64,000 nt of DNA from Sphingomonas caeni. Lineage in GTDB: Bacteria > Pseudomonadota > Alphaproteobacteria > Sphingomonadales > Sphingomonadaceae. The position numbers and the translations under genes are program-made. The notes beneath the pieces are model-generated. The model worked only from the letters and a program-made list of their open reading frames with translations, was not told the DNA's origin and ran no database searches. Numbering within the stretch: the first letter of the stretch is position 1; each line of letters starts with the position of its first letter. The stretch covers positions 124,001-188,000 of the forward strand of contig NZ_JAPDOK010000003.1 in assembly GCF_026013415.1 (NCBI RefSeq). Reading direction: 5' to 3'. Below, one piece after another: positions 32,304 through 41,255 of this stretch.

Positions 32304-33575
32304 TCAATCCCCCGCCGGCCCCAGATAGTCCGCGCCATAGACCGCCGTGCGGAAATCATGGTGCAGCGTCCCGTCGAACGGAAAGACCTGGACGAAGAAC
32401 ACCGCCGCCAGATCGTTCGCCGGATCGACCCAGAACAGGGTCGAAGCCGCCCCGTCCCAGAAGAATTCGCCCACCGCCCCGCGATTTTCCTTCGCGTCCT
32501 TGGGCTGCCCCACGCGCACCGCGAAATCGAGCCCGAAGCCGACATTGCCCTTGCCCGGCAGCCACAGCCGCTGGGTCACGCGCGCATCGAGCTGGTCGGT
32601 CGACATCAGCCGGATCGTCGAGGGCTTCAGGATCCGCACCCCGTCCAGCGTCCCCTTGCCGAGCAGCATCCGCGCGAACCGCATATAGTCGTCGATCGTG
32701 GTGCAGATGCCCGCACCGCCCATCGTCATCTTCTTGCCCGCCCAGCTCAGCGCCCGCGCCTGTTCGTCGGGCACCCGCGCAAGGCCGGTGGTGGTCTTGG
32801 TATAGCTCGCGGCGAAACGCGGCAGCTTGTCCGCCTGCTGCGCCCAGGCGCTGTCCTTCATCCCCAGCGGCTGGAAGATCGTCTTGGCGACATAGTCCGC
32901 GAATTTCATGCCGGAGAAGATCTCGACCAGCCGCGCCTGCACATCGACGCCCGAGCTGTACGACCATTGCGTCCCCGGATCGAAGGTCAGCGGCAGCCCG
33001 CCGATCATCTTCGCCGCGGTCTCCAGGTCATTGTCGAGGCTCAGCGGCTGGGTCGAGCGCCACAGGATATCGGGCGGCGTCTGCGTGAAGCCATAGGGTA
33101 CGCCCGCGGTATGCCGCATCAGGTCGCGGATCAGCACGGGCCGCGTCGCGGGCTTGTACATCGCCACGCCATTGGCATCGTTGCCGGCATAGAAGCGCGC
33201 ATCGGCGAATTCGGGAATGTAGCGCGCGACGGGATCGTCGAGCCCGAACTTGCCCTGCTCCCACAAGGTCATCAGCGCGACGCCGGTGACCGGCTTGGTC
33301 ATCGAGAAGATATTGACGAGCGTATCGCGGCTCATCCCCCGCTTCGCCTCGCGGTCGGCAAAGCCGAACTGGCCGTAATAACGCTCCCTGCCGCCCTGCC
33401 ACACCAGCGCGGAGACGCCCGCCGCGCGCCCGCCCGACACCATTTCCGCGAGCGACGTATCGATCCGCTTGGTGTCGATGCGGAAACTGGCAACGTTGTC
33501 AGCTTGCGCGGCCGGCGCGGCGGCGAGCGGCGTCAGGATCGTGGCTGCGAGCGCGAGGCGGATGGCTTTGTGCAT
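32304..33575 (-). CDS. Secreted serine hydrolase, class C beta-lactamase/esterase family
   Basis: 423 residues with a Sec signal peptide (AATILTPLAAAPAAQA). The family's active-site elements are visible: FSMTKPVTGVALM is the S-x-x-K catalytic pair (about residue 92), WSYSSGVDVQARL is the Y-x-[NS] element (about 193), and RDLMRHTAGVPYGFTQ is the typical loop. A third-motif H/K-x-G near the C-terminus is less clear. Such EstB-like proteins are more often esterases or D-amino-acid peptidases than true beta-lactamases, and drug resistance should not be inferred. ATG 33575 has GAGAGGGA upstream. Confidence 0.88.
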   Translation of the reverse strand: MHKAIRLALAATILTPLAAAPAAQADNVASFRIDTKRIDTSLAEMVSGGRAAGVSALVWQGGRERYYGQFGFADREAKRGMSRDTLVNIFSMTKPVTGVALMTLWEQGKFGLDDPVARYIPEFADARFYAGNDANGVAMYKPATRPVLIRDLMRHTAGVPYGFTQTPPDILWRSTQPLSLDNDLETAAKMIGGLPLTFDPGTQWSYSSGVDVQARLVEIFSGMKFADYVAKTIFQPLGMKDSAWAQQADKLPRFAASYTKTTTGLARVPDEQARALSWAGKKMTMGGAGICTTIDDYMRFARMLLGKGTLDGVRILKPSTIRLMSTDQLDARVTQRLWLPGKGNVGFGLDFAVRVGQPKDAKENRGAVGEFFWDGAASTLFWVDPANDLAAVFFVQVFPFDGTLHHDFRTAVYGADYLGPAGD

Positions 33576-33677
33576 GGGGTCCCTCTCCGTATTTTTGCGG
33601 GAGGATGCGGCGATTGGGGACGGGGGGCAAGAGGCCGCGTGGTCGTACCCCGCGGGGCCTCGATCAAGGCAAGGAAA

Positions 33678-33754
33678 TGGTCGGGAAGAGAGGATTCGAA
33701 CCTCCGGCCCCTGCCTCCCGAAGACAGTGCTCTACCAGGCTGAGCTACTCCCCG
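33678..33754 (-). tRNA. tRNA-Pro (anticodon CGG)
   Basis: A complete cloverleaf reads on the minus strand: 5' acceptor CGGGGAG pairs with CTTCCCG before discriminator A and encoded CCA; D-arm AGCTCAGCCTGGTAGAGC; anticodon stem CTGTC/GGCAG around loop TTCGGGA, anticodon CGG; T-arm with GGTTCGAATCC. The C1-G72 pair is typical of bacterial tRNA-Pro. The surrounding gaps (33576-33677, 33755-33854) hold nothing else clear. Confidence 0.96.
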
Positions 33755-33854
33755 ACGGAGTTCCGGATCGCGGGGCTTTCGGGGCCCTACCGGTGCTTGG
33801 AGGCGCGCCTATAGCCACGCGGAAGGAGTCGCGCAAGCGGTTGCGGAAGTCGAT

Positions 33855-34100
33855 TCAGGACTCGCCGGCCACGAGCAGATAGGCGAACCGGCCGGCGAGC
33901 AGGACGTAAAGGGCGACCATGCTCCAGAACACCACCGGGAGGCGGCTCCGCTCCGCCCATTGCGGCTTGCCGAAGCGATAGCCCCAGGCGATGCGGTGCT
34001 TGCGATAGGCGTAGAACAGGTTTCCGAGGGCCAGCATCAGCGCCAGCGCGTAGAAGCCGGATATCATGATGGTGATATATGCCGGCTCCATCGCCGTCAC
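33855..34100 (-). CDS. Small two-helix membrane protein
   Basis: 81 residues with two transmembrane helices (ITIMISGFYALALMLALGNL and LPVVFWSMVALYVLLAGRFA) joined by a basic loop YRKHRIAWGYRFGKPQWAER. No family recognised. The GTG start at 34100 overlaps the fprA stop (GTGA); an ATG three codons on is also possible. The coupling suggests co-expression with the ferredoxin reductase, but nothing in the sequence shows a redox role. Confidence 0.6.
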   Translation of the reverse strand: MTAMEPAYITIMISGFYALALMLALGNLFYAYRKHRIAWGYRFGKPQWAERSRLPVVFWSMVALYVLLAGRFAYLLVAGES

Positions 34101-35401
34101 GCTCCCCGCGCGCCCAGCATCGCCTCGATGCTCGTGAACTTCTCCCGCGGCGAACCCTCGCGCGCGGCGGCATTCTCGGCCGCCTCGATCTTCTGCCAGT
34201 CGCGGAAGGTCACCACCTCCACCCCGCGCGATTCGAGCAGGGCGTCGAGTCCCGGCCGACCGGCCTTGCCCGCACCCTCGCCGATATCCTCGGCGATGCG
34301 TTCGGTGATCGCGATGCCGTCGGGCCGGTTGGTGCCGATCGTCCCCGTCGGCCCGCGCCGCGCCCAGCCGACGGCGTAGAGCCCCGGCAGCACGCGTCCC
34401 TCGTCATTGGCGAAGCGCCCCGCGCGGTCGTCATAGGGGATGCCCTCGATCGGCGGCGTCCGATAGCCGATGCAGCTGACGATCAGGCTGGCGGGGATCG
34501 CATAGGTCTCGCCCGTGCCCACCGCCGCGCCATTGGGCTCGAGCCTGGTCTTCTCGACGATGATCCGCTCGGCGCGCCCGTCGCCCTCGATCGCGACCGG
34601 CATCGCGAAGAAATCGAACACGACCTTGACCGCCTTGCCCGCATCCGCCGCGCGCGTGGCGAAATCGCGCAGGTGCATGACGGACTTGCGCTGCCCCGGC
34701 TCGAGCAACGCGTCATCCCCCTCGGGCGGCAGGTCCCTGGCATCCACGATCGGTTGCGCCCGCGTCAGATGCCCCAGCTCGCCCAGCTCCTTGGGCGTCA
34801 TCGCGATCTGGTGCGGCCCGCGCCGCCCCAGCAAGGTGATCGTCGTGATGTGCGATGCCCGCAGACAGGTCAGGGCGTGCGTGACGATGTCCGATCCGTC
34901 GAACTCGGCCTCGGTCTTGGCGAGGATGCGTGCGACGTCGAGCGCGACATTGCCGTTGCCGATGACGACCGCCCCCGGCCCGTCGAGCGCCGGCCCCAGC
35001 CCCGCGAAATCCGGATGCCCGTTATACCAGCCGACAAAGGCCGCCGATCCCACCACGCCGGGCAGATCGGCCCCCGGAATGTCGAGCGGGCGGTCGAGCG
35101 GCGCGCCGGTCGCCAGCACCACCGCGTCGTAAAGTCGGCGCAGCTCCTCGATCGAAACGTCGCGCCCGACCGAGACATTCCCCACGAACCGCACATTGTC
35201 GGTCAGCGCCACCGCCTCGTAGCGCCGCGACACGCCCTTGATCGACTGGTGATCGGGCGCCACGCCGGTGCGGATCAGGCCATAGGGCACGGGGAGCCGA
35301 TCGATGATATCGACGCGCACCTGGTCCCCGAACAGCTTCTGGCACGCTTCCGCGGTGTAATAGCCCGCCGGCCCCGACCCGATCACCGCGATATGGCGCA
35401 T
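34097..35401 (-). CDS. fprA: Ferredoxin--NADP+ reductase, adrenodoxin reductase type
   Basis: 434 residues. The N-terminal FAD motif is AVIGSGPAGYYTAEACQKLF. PVPYGLIRTGVAPDHQSIKG is the family hallmark, VVIGNGNVALDVARILAKTE the NADP-binding Rossmann motif, and YAVGWARRGPTGTIGTNRPD the conserved C-terminal flavin contact. It transfers electrons between NADPH and ferredoxin, feeding P450s or Fe-S assembly. No ferredoxin gene is next to it. Confidence 0.93.
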   Translation of the reverse strand: MRHIAVIGSGPAGYYTAEACQKLFGDQVRVDIIDRLPVPYGLIRTGVAPDHQSIKGVSRRYEAVALTDNVRFVGNVSVGRDVSIEELRRLYDAVVLATGAPLDRPLDIPGADLPGVVGSAAFVGWYNGHPDFAGLGPALDGPGAVVIGNGNVALDVARILAKTEAEFDGSDIVTHALTCLRASHITTITLLGRRGPHQIAMTPKELGELGHLTRAQPIVDARDLPPEGDDALLEPGQRKSVMHLRDFATRAADAGKAVKVVFDFFAMPVAIEGDGRAERIIVEKTRLEPNGAAVGTGETYAIPASLIVSCIGYRTPPIEGIPYDDRAGRFANDEGRVLPGLYAVGWARRGPTGTIGTNRPDGIAITERIAEDIGEGAGKAGRPGLDALLESRGVEVVTFRDWQKIEAAENAAAREGSPREKFTSIEAMLGARGA

Positions 35402-35516
35402 ATGTCCTCCCCGCTATCTTGCGCGCAGACTAGCGGCGGAGACGGGGAGGGCAAGCGGGGGAGGGGAGCATTGTGCGACCGGGAGAAAAGGCGTTCCTTG
35501 AGGCGCGTCGGGTGAA

Positions 35517-35642
35517 AATCCTCCCCCGGAGGGGGAGGGGGACCACGAAGTGGTGGAGGGGTATTCTCCACAAGCGGCATCGCATGGGGAGATTACCCCT
35601 CCGTCAGCCTTCGGCTGCCACCTCCCCCTCCGGGGGAGGATT
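35517..35642. repeat. 126-bp palindromic repeat, GC-rich family copy B
   Basis: Perfect 22-bp terminal inverted repeats (35517-35538 and 35621-35642; AATCCTCCCCCGGAGGGGGA). The middle contains the family's TACCCCTCCGTCAGCCTTCGGCTGCCACC-type segment in short blocks. It occupies most of the 321-base gap between fprA and the CsgG-like gene; the rest of that gap shows no gene. Related to copies at 2432 and 58549. Confidence 0.85.
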
Positions 35643-35722
35643 GGGAGGAAGCTCCGGATACTATCGCCATAAAAAGGGGGCAGGCGCCGCCGCCCGCCCC
35701 TCAACCTTCGTCAGCGTAATCC

Positions 35723-36460
35723 TCAGGTTCCCGGCTGATAGCCGCCGAGCTGGGTCACCAGCTTGATGTAGGCGTCGAGATAGGCGAGCACGATCACCTG
35801 GCCGATCTCGGTATTCTGGTATCCGGTGCCGCCCGCCGCGGCGAAACCGCCCCACCAGCCGGCGCCGCCGCCCACGCCGAAGCCGATATCGGTCTTCCGC
35901 GCATAGCCTTCGACGACATATTCCTCGGTGGTGCGCGTATCGACCATCGAGAGGGTGACGTTGGCTTCCTTCTTCTTGATGTTGATCCCGCCGATCACCG
36001 CGCCGACGCGCCCGCCAACCAGGCCGCCGACCAGGCCGCCCACGCCGCCGCCGCCCGAATTGCGGTTCGCGCTGACGATGTCGGGTTCGAGCAGGAAGTC
36101 CGCCGCGCGGACCTGGCCCTTGCCCATGTTCGATCCGCGCTGGAGCTCGCCCGAATCCTCCAGCGCGCGCTCCATCGCGCGGCTGCGCATCGTCCGCTCG
36201 CCGCGATTGACGAGGGTGAAGCAGCCCGATTGCTGGACGAAGACCTTCAGGATCGCCTCAGGCGTGCCCAGATTATATTCGCGCCACCACTGATTGTCGG
36301 GCGGCACCATCGCGATCGTGCCGAGCGGGCGGGCGCAGCGCGGAATCTCCTGCATGCCGCGCTGTTGCGCCTTGCGGCCCGAGGACTGCGCCTGGGCGGG
36401 CACGGCCGCGACCGAAAGCGCGGTGACCGCGACGGCTGCGGCGAAGATCAGTTTACGCAT
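35723..36460 (-). CDS. CsgG-like secreted protein
   Basis: 245 residues from ATG 36460 (an upstream ATG at 36487 would bury the signal peptide). The signal peptide MRKLIFAAAVAVTALSVAAV ends near AQAQ; there is no lipobox, unlike curli CsgG. The mature part resembles the CsgG family: RPLGTIAMVPPDNQWWREYN, LVNRGERTMRSRAMERALED, RAADFLLEPDIVSANRNSGG, then a Gly/Val-rich hairpin region and VTLSMVDTRTTEEYVVEGYA. Probably an outer-membrane-associated protein. No curli-like subunit gene is nearby. The 130-base gap 36461-36590 has nothing clear. Confidence 0.7.
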   Translation of the reverse strand: MRKLIFAAAVAVTALSVAAVPAQAQSSGRKAQQRGMQEIPRCARPLGTIAMVPPDNQWWREYNLGTPEAILKVFVQQSGCFTLVNRGERTMRSRAMERALEDSGELQRGSNMGKGQVRAADFLLEPDIVSANRNSGGGGVGGLVGGLVGGRVGAVIGGINIKKKEANVTLSMVDTRTTEEYVVEGYARKTDIGFGVGGGAGWWGGFAAAGGTGYQNTEIGQVIVLAYLDAYIKLVTQLGGYQPGT

Positions 36461-36590
36461 GTGTCTCGTCTCCCATGGATGCGGCAATGCATGGCGTGAG
36501 CGGGTTCCGGCTGGTCTTTGGGGGGAATGTCAGCGCTCCTCCGCCACGAACCTGCACAGCCTAGCAGAGTGCAGATACGGGTTCCAGCGC

Positions 36591-37076
36591 TCAGGGGATT
36601 TTCGCGTGGTCGGTTTTGCCGCCGGTCACCGTCCAGATATCGCCGAAATCGGGATGGGCGAGGGGCCCCGGGCGGGTGCCGCCGAGTTGCTCGACCAGAT
36701 CGGGCACGGTGTTGCTGTGGCCGATCACCAGCACCGGCCCGGGTTCGGCCCTGACCTTCGCGATCAGGCCGGGCGTATCGCGCGGATCGTAGAGCTTCAC
36801 TGTGATCCCGCGTTCGGCCGCGAGGGGCTCCGCGGTCTGGCGCGTCCGCTTGAAATCGCTGACATAGATGGCGGTGAGCTTCTTGCCGTGGAACCAGCGG
36901 ACCAGCGCTCCGGCACCGGCCTTGCCCGCTTCGGTCAGATCGGGATCGCGCTCGCCCTCGGGCGTGTTGAGGTGGCGCATCACATAGACGGTCTGCGCCG
37001 CGGGCAGGCTCGCCAGCGCGGCCGCACCCAGCAAGGCGGCAACCAGCGCCGTCAGCAGCAATTTCAACATTTGCAT
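36591..37076 (-). CDS. Histidine phosphatase family protein, exported
   Basis: 161 residues. The N-terminus MLKLLLTALVAALLGAAALA is a signal peptide or anchor. VYVMRHLNTPEGERDPDLTE is the phosphohistidine motif of the phosphoglycerate-mutase-like branch, though the usual RHG or RHA is RHL here. VLVIGHSNTVPDLVEQLGG carries the second catalytic His. The ATG at 37076 has GAAGGGAA upstream and is 10 bp after the radical SAM stop, so it is probably co-transcribed. Likely a periplasmic phosphatase; substrate unknown. Confidence 0.82.
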   Translation of the reverse strand: MQMLKLLLTALVAALLGAAALASLPAAQTVYVMRHLNTPEGERDPDLTEAGKAGAGALVRWFHGKKLTAIYVSDFKRTRQTAEPLAAERGITVKLYDPRDTPGLIAKVRAEPGPVLVIGHSNTVPDLVEQLGGTRPGPLAHPDFGDIWTVTGGKTDHAKIP

Positions 37077-37086
37077 GGTGTTCCCT

Positions 37087-38865
37087 TCAGGCCGCGACGG
37101 TCTCGGCTTCCATCTCCTTGGGCCGCCGCACCCGGGTCTCGCGCACCACCGCTTCGGCGCCGCCGCGCGTCTGCTGGAACAGGCCGAGGCTTTCGAGCTC
37201 GTCGTCGGCCGGTGGGCTGATCGCCAGGTCCATATAGTCCCAGCGGTCGGGCGCATTGAGCACCTTCTTGAGCAGCTTCTTCTCTTCGCGGAACCCGTGG
37301 AGATAGTTGAGGATCTTGGCCGCGCTTTCGAACCAGTAGCGCGGGTAGAAGACCAGCGGGTGCTCGCGCGTCATCCCCGGCCGGCGCGAGCGCCGCCGCT
37401 TGCGCCGGATCACCCCGCCCTCGAGCACATGGCACTTCTCGTTGCGGTAGAGCATGCGGAACTCGTTCATATATTGGAGCGAGCGCCGCGGGCTGCCATT
37501 CTTCCGCCGCGCATGCCGCTTCGCCACCGTCTCCATATGGTCGAGCGTGAAATAGGCGTCCCAGGCCAGCTGATACGCCTCCTCCCACTCCGCATCGGAC
37601 ATCCGCGCATGCGTCGCGACGCGGTGGTGGAGGTCGTATTTGTTGAGGTCCGGGTCCATCCACTCTTCGGCGTAGAGTTTCTTGCGGTGATCCTCCGATC
37701 CCGGCAGCGGGGTCAGGAAGAAGAATTCGAGCATGTCGACCGGCAGCTCGCGCTTGACGATCTCGACGTCGCGCAGGATCGATTCCTTGGTGTCGCCAGG
37801 GAAGCCCAGGATATAGCCCGCGATCAGGAAGCAGCCGCGCTCGTGCCACATTTGCATCATGTGGCGATATTCGGTGATCTTGTTCTGGCGCTTGTTCGCC
37901 GCGATCAGATTGTCGGGGTTGATATTCTCCAGCCCCAGGAACACCCGCCAGGCCCCCGCGGCCGCCGCCTTGTCGATGAAGCCGGGGATGCGGTGGCACA
38001 TCGTATCGACCTGGATGGTCAGGTGCACCGCCATGCCCTCTTCCTCGCGCAGGCGGATCAGCGTGTCGAAGAACGCCTCCCAATCCTTGTTGCGGGCGAG
38101 ATTGTCGTCGGTGACGAAATAGGCCTTGATCCCCTGCGCATAATTCTCGCGGATCATATGCTCGAGATCTTCGGGCGAGCGGAACCGGCTCTTGCGCCCC
38201 TGCACGTTGATGATCGTGCAGAAGCTGCACTGGAACGGACAGCCGCGCCCCAGGTCGAAGCTCGACCAGGGCGCCGATGTCTTGATCGCCTCGCGCGGCA
38301 GCCAGGGGGTGGGGGTGCCCGAAATGTTGGGCAGGTCGTTCACATAATTGTAGATCGGCTTCATCTCGCCGTTCCACGCGTCGCGGAACACCTGGTCGAG
38401 CCGCCCCTCCTCGGCCTCGCCCGCGAAGAGCGAGCAGCCGATATCGATCGCCTCCTGGATCTCGGCGGGGATCTCCTTGAGCATCGAGAGACACCCGGAG
38501 ACGTGGAAGCCGCCGATGATCACCGGCAGCCCCTCCGCGCGGAACTCCTTCGCCAGGTCGAGCGCGTGCGGATACTGGTTCGATTGCACGCCCACCAGCC
38601 CGATCAGCGCCTTCGCCCCGCGCCTGCGGATGTCGCGCGCCATCTTCCTGACGTCGATATGCGCGTTGCACTCGTCGATCGGCGTCATGTTGATCGTGAC
38701 GTCGGGCCCCAGCACATTGCGCCGCGCCGCATCGCGCGTCAGTCCATTGAGCGCCGCGAGCGAATTGGAGGGAAGCACCGTGCGCCACCAGACGATCGGA
38801 TAGCCATCGTCGTCATAGTGCGACGGCTTGATCATGATGAAGTCGAATTCGGTGGGCGTGGGCAT
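37087..38865 (-). CDS. B12-binding-type radical SAM protein
   Basis: 592 residues. The first ~170 have the Rossmann layout of a cobalamin-binding domain (KALIGLVGVQSNQYPHALDL, VIIGGFHVSGCLSML), though no DxHxxG motif is seen, so B12 binding is doubtful. The radical SAM core starts near 200 with GRGCPFQCSFCTIINVQGR, the CxxxCxxC cluster site, followed by YFVTDDNLARNKDWEAFFD and VFLGLENINPDNLIAANKR. The C-terminal ~150 residues are basic and unlike common relatives. Similar proteins methylate or rearrange lipids and cofactors. Downstream is a histidine phosphatase 10 bp away. Confidence 0.85.
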   Translation of the reverse strand: MPTPTEFDFIMIKPSHYDDDGYPIVWWRTVLPSNSLAALNGLTRDAARRNVLGPDVTINMTPIDECNAHIDVRKMARDIRRRGAKALIGLVGVQSNQYPHALDLAKEFRAEGLPVIIGGFHVSGCLSMLKEIPAEIQEAIDIGCSLFAGEAEEGRLDQVFRDAWNGEMKPIYNYVNDLPNISGTPTPWLPREAIKTSAPWSSFDLGRGCPFQCSFCTIINVQGRKSRFRSPEDLEHMIRENYAQGIKAYFVTDDNLARNKDWEAFFDTLIRLREEEGMAVHLTIQVDTMCHRIPGFIDKAAAAGAWRVFLGLENINPDNLIAANKRQNKITEYRHMMQMWHERGCFLIAGYILGFPGDTKESILRDVEIVKRELPVDMLEFFFLTPLPGSEDHRKKLYAEEWMDPDLNKYDLHHRVATHARMSDAEWEEAYQLAWDAYFTLDHMETVAKRHARRKNGSPRRSLQYMNEFRMLYRNEKCHVLEGGVIRRKRRRSRRPGMTREHPLVFYPRYWFESAAKILNYLHGFREEKKLLKKVLNAPDRWDYMDLAISPPADDELESLGLFQQTRGGAEAVVRETRVRRPKEMEAETVAA

Positions 38866-38896
38866 GCGCGGTCCCCCTCTTCTTGGGTGGAGGGTA

Positions 38897-38910
38897 CCGT
38901 ATTTTTACGG
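38897..38910. promoter_or_regulatory. CCGTA-N4-TACGG palindrome upstream of radical SAM gene
   Basis: CCGTATTTTTACGG lies about 30 bp before the radical SAM start and stands out as AT-rich in this DNA. Possible operator; the regulator is unknown. Confidence 0.35.
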
Positions 38911-39290
38911 AGGGACCAAATATCGGAAATAGAGGCCCCGATATCCTGATCTCGATTAGCCTGAATCGGCCATCCTTGAGCCGATATCCTACCGCCGGCT
39001 CGTTGAGGATCAGCGCGGGATGCGCCGGATCGCGCTCCAACGCCCCTACATGGCGCTGTGGCGAACGCCTGTTCGCCTGGATGATGAAGAGCTCCGAAAG
39101 CGCGATGAAGTTCTTCAAGCTGCCGACCAACCGGGTGATCGAGTTGGGGAGCCGGCTCAGGATCTGATTGCCAATGTAGGATTTCGCCTGCTTGGCTGGC
39201 GGCTCCGGACCTTCCGGTCGCTCTTTGAACCCGTCGATCCGCTCATAGGCAATGTTCGTCGTCTTCGGTGTGCGAGAAACATGCGCGATA
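38911..39290 (-). pseudogene. Decayed coding remnants between radical SAM gene and lepA
   Basis: This 512-base gap (38866-39377) has no intact gene with a start. On the minus strand a frame without an acceptable start runs through KQAKSYIGNQILSRLPNSI, SLKNFIALSELFIIQANRRS, then ERDPAHPALILNEPAVGYRL. The last piece looks like the end of an OmpR/PhoB-type winged helix (HPxxILTEPGVGYRL). The KQAKSYI part is shared with the remnant at 5923-5968. Best read as degenerate gene pieces; the family of the first part is unknown. Confidence 0.4.
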
Positions 39291-39377
39291 GTGTGAAGCC
39301 AGTGTCAACTTTCGCGCCCGCCGCCCGCGACGCCACCCCTTCGCATCCCCCGCACACCCTGCTAAGCGCCCGCCACC

Positions 39378-41171
39378 ATGGCCACCGACCTCAGCAAGAT
39401 CCGCAACTTCTCGATCATCGCGCATATCGATCACGGCAAGTCGACGCTCGCCGATCGGCTCATCCAGCGCACCGGGGGGCTCACCGAGCGCGAGATGTCG
39501 AGCCAGGTGCTCGACAATATGGATATCGAGAAGGAACGCGGCATCACCATCAAGGCGCAGACCGTGCGCCTCGACTGGAAGGGCCATGTCCTGAACCTGA
39601 TGGACACGCCGGGCCATGTCGACTTCGCCTATGAGGTGAGCCGCTCGCTCGCCGCGTGCGAAGGCGCGCTGCTGGTGGTCGATGCGGCGCAGGGGGTCGA
39701 GGCGCAGACGCTCGCCAATGTCTACCAGTCGATCGAGCATGACCACGAGATCATCCCGGTCATCAACAAGATCGACCTGCCCAGCGCCGAGCCCGAAAAG
39801 GTCCGCAACGAGATCGAGGAGATCATCGGCCTCGACGCCTCGAACGCGGTGCTCGCCAGCGCCAAGTCGGGCATCGGCATCGACGAGGTGCTCGACGCGA
39901 TCGTCGAGCGCATCCCGCCGCCCAAGGGCGACGCCAATGCGCCGCTCCGCGCGATGCTCGTCGATAGCTGGTACGATCCCTATCTCGGCGTCGTCATCCT
40001 GGTCCGCGTGATCGACGGCTCGATCAGGAAGGGCCAGCAGGTCAAGTTCATGCAGGCCGGCACGACGCACCTTGTGGACCGCGTCGGTGCCTTCCGCCCC
40101 AAGATCGAGCAGCTCCCCGATCTCGGCCCCGGCGAGATCGGCTTCATCACCGCGCAGATCAAGGAAGTCGCCCAGGCGCGCGTCGGCGACACGCTGACCG
40201 ATGCCAAGCGGCCCGCCGCCGAGGCGCTGCCGGGGTTCAAGGAAGTCCAGCCGGTCGTCTTCTGCGGCCTGTTCCCGGTCGACGCCGCCGATTTCGAGAA
40301 GCTGCGCGAGAGCATCTCGAAGCTGCGCCTCAACGATGCGAGCTTCAGCTTCGAGATGGAGACCAGCGCCGCATTGGGCTTCGGCTTCCGCTGCGGTTTC
40401 CTGGGGCTGCTCCACCTCGAGATCATCCAGGAGCGGCTGACCCGCGAATATGATCTCGACCTGATCACCACCGCGCCCTCGGTGGTCTACAAGATCGCGC
40501 TCACCCATGGCGGCGGCCATATCGAGCTCCACAACCCCGCCGACATGCCCGATCCCAACCGGATCGAGGAGATCGAGGAGCCATGGATCAAGGCGGTGAT
40601 CTACGTCCCCGACGAGTATCTGGGCAGCATTCTCAAGCTCTGCCAGGACCGCCGCGGTATCCAGCTCAACCTCACCTATGTCGGCGGCCGCGCCCAGGTG
40701 ACCTACGAGCTGCCGCTCAACGAGGTGGTGTTCGATTTCTACGACCGGCTGAAGAGCATCAGCCGCGGCTATGCCAGCTTCGATTACGAGCAGATCGGCC
40801 ACCGCCCCGGCGACCTCGTCAAGATGAGCATCCTCGTCAACAACGAGCCGGTCGATGCGCTCTCGATGATCGTCCATCGCGGCACTGCGGAAGCGCGGGG
40901 CAGGGGCATGTGCGAGCGCCTCAAGGACCTGATCCCGCGCCACCTGTTCAAGATCCCGATCCAGGCCGCGATCGGCGGCAAGGTCATCGCCCGCGAGACG
41001 ATCGCCGCGCTCCGCAAGGACGTGACCGCGAAATGCTATGGCGGCGACATCACGCGTAAGAGGAAGCTGCTGGAGAAGCAGAAAGAGGGCAAGAAGCGGA
41101 TGCGCGAATATGGCTCGGTGCAGATCCCGCAGGAGGCCTTCATCGCGGCACTGCGGATGGGGGAGGAGTAG
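39378..41171 (+). CDS. lepA: Elongation factor 4
   Basis: 597 residues, the normal LepA length. The GTPase domain shows [20 protein letters not shown] (P-loop), GITIKAQTV (switch I), [20 protein letters not shown] (G3) and [13 protein letters not shown] (G4). Then come the EF-G-like domains and the EF4-specific C-terminus with [20 protein letters not shown] and [20 protein letters not shown]. It remodels stalled ribosomes by back-translocation. Codon use is typical of the region. Confidence 0.98.
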   Translation: MATDLSKIRNFSIIAHIDHGKSTLADRLIQRTGGLTEREMSSQVLDNMDIEKERGITIKAQTVRLDWKGHVLNLMDTPGHVDFAYEVSRSLAACEGALLVVDAAQGVEAQTLANVYQSIEHDHEIIPVINKIDLPSAEPEKVRNEIEEIIGLDASNAVLASAKSGIGIDEVLDAIVERIPPPKGDANAPLRAMLVDSWYDPYLGVVILVRVIDGSIRKGQQVKFMQAGTTHLVDRVGAFRPKIEQLPDLGPGEIGFITAQIKEVAQARVGDTLTDAKRPAAEALPGFKEVQPVVFCGLFPVDAADFEKLRESISKLRLNDASFSFEMETSAALGFGFRCGFLGLLHLEIIQERLTREYDLDLITTAPSVVYKIALTHGGGHIELHNPADMPDPNRIEEIEEPWIKAVIYVPDEYLGSILKLCQDRRGIQLNLTYVGGRAQVTYELPLNEVVFDFYDRLKSISRGYASFDYEQIGHRPGDLVKMSILVNNEPVDALSMIVHRGTAEARGRGMCERLKDLIPRHLFKIPIQAAIGGKVIARETIAALRKDVTAKCYGGDITRKRKLLEKQKEGKKRMREYGSVQIPQEAFIAALRMGEE

Positions 41172-41255
41172 GGAGCCACGACTGCGGCGGAACTTGCTTC
41201 ATCTTGCCGCGGCGGAATTGCAGGCTAGTGTGGACCTCGGGGGTACTTGTCCGGA

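Noticed and set aside
32304..33575. Calling the serine hydrolase an antibiotic-resistance beta-lactamase
   Set aside because: The SxxK and YxS motifs are shared with esterases and peptidases, and the third motif is unclear.
36461..36590. Possible small gene or RNA between the CsgG-like and phosphatase genes
   Set aside because: No ribosome site with a sensible frame and no strong hairpin were found.
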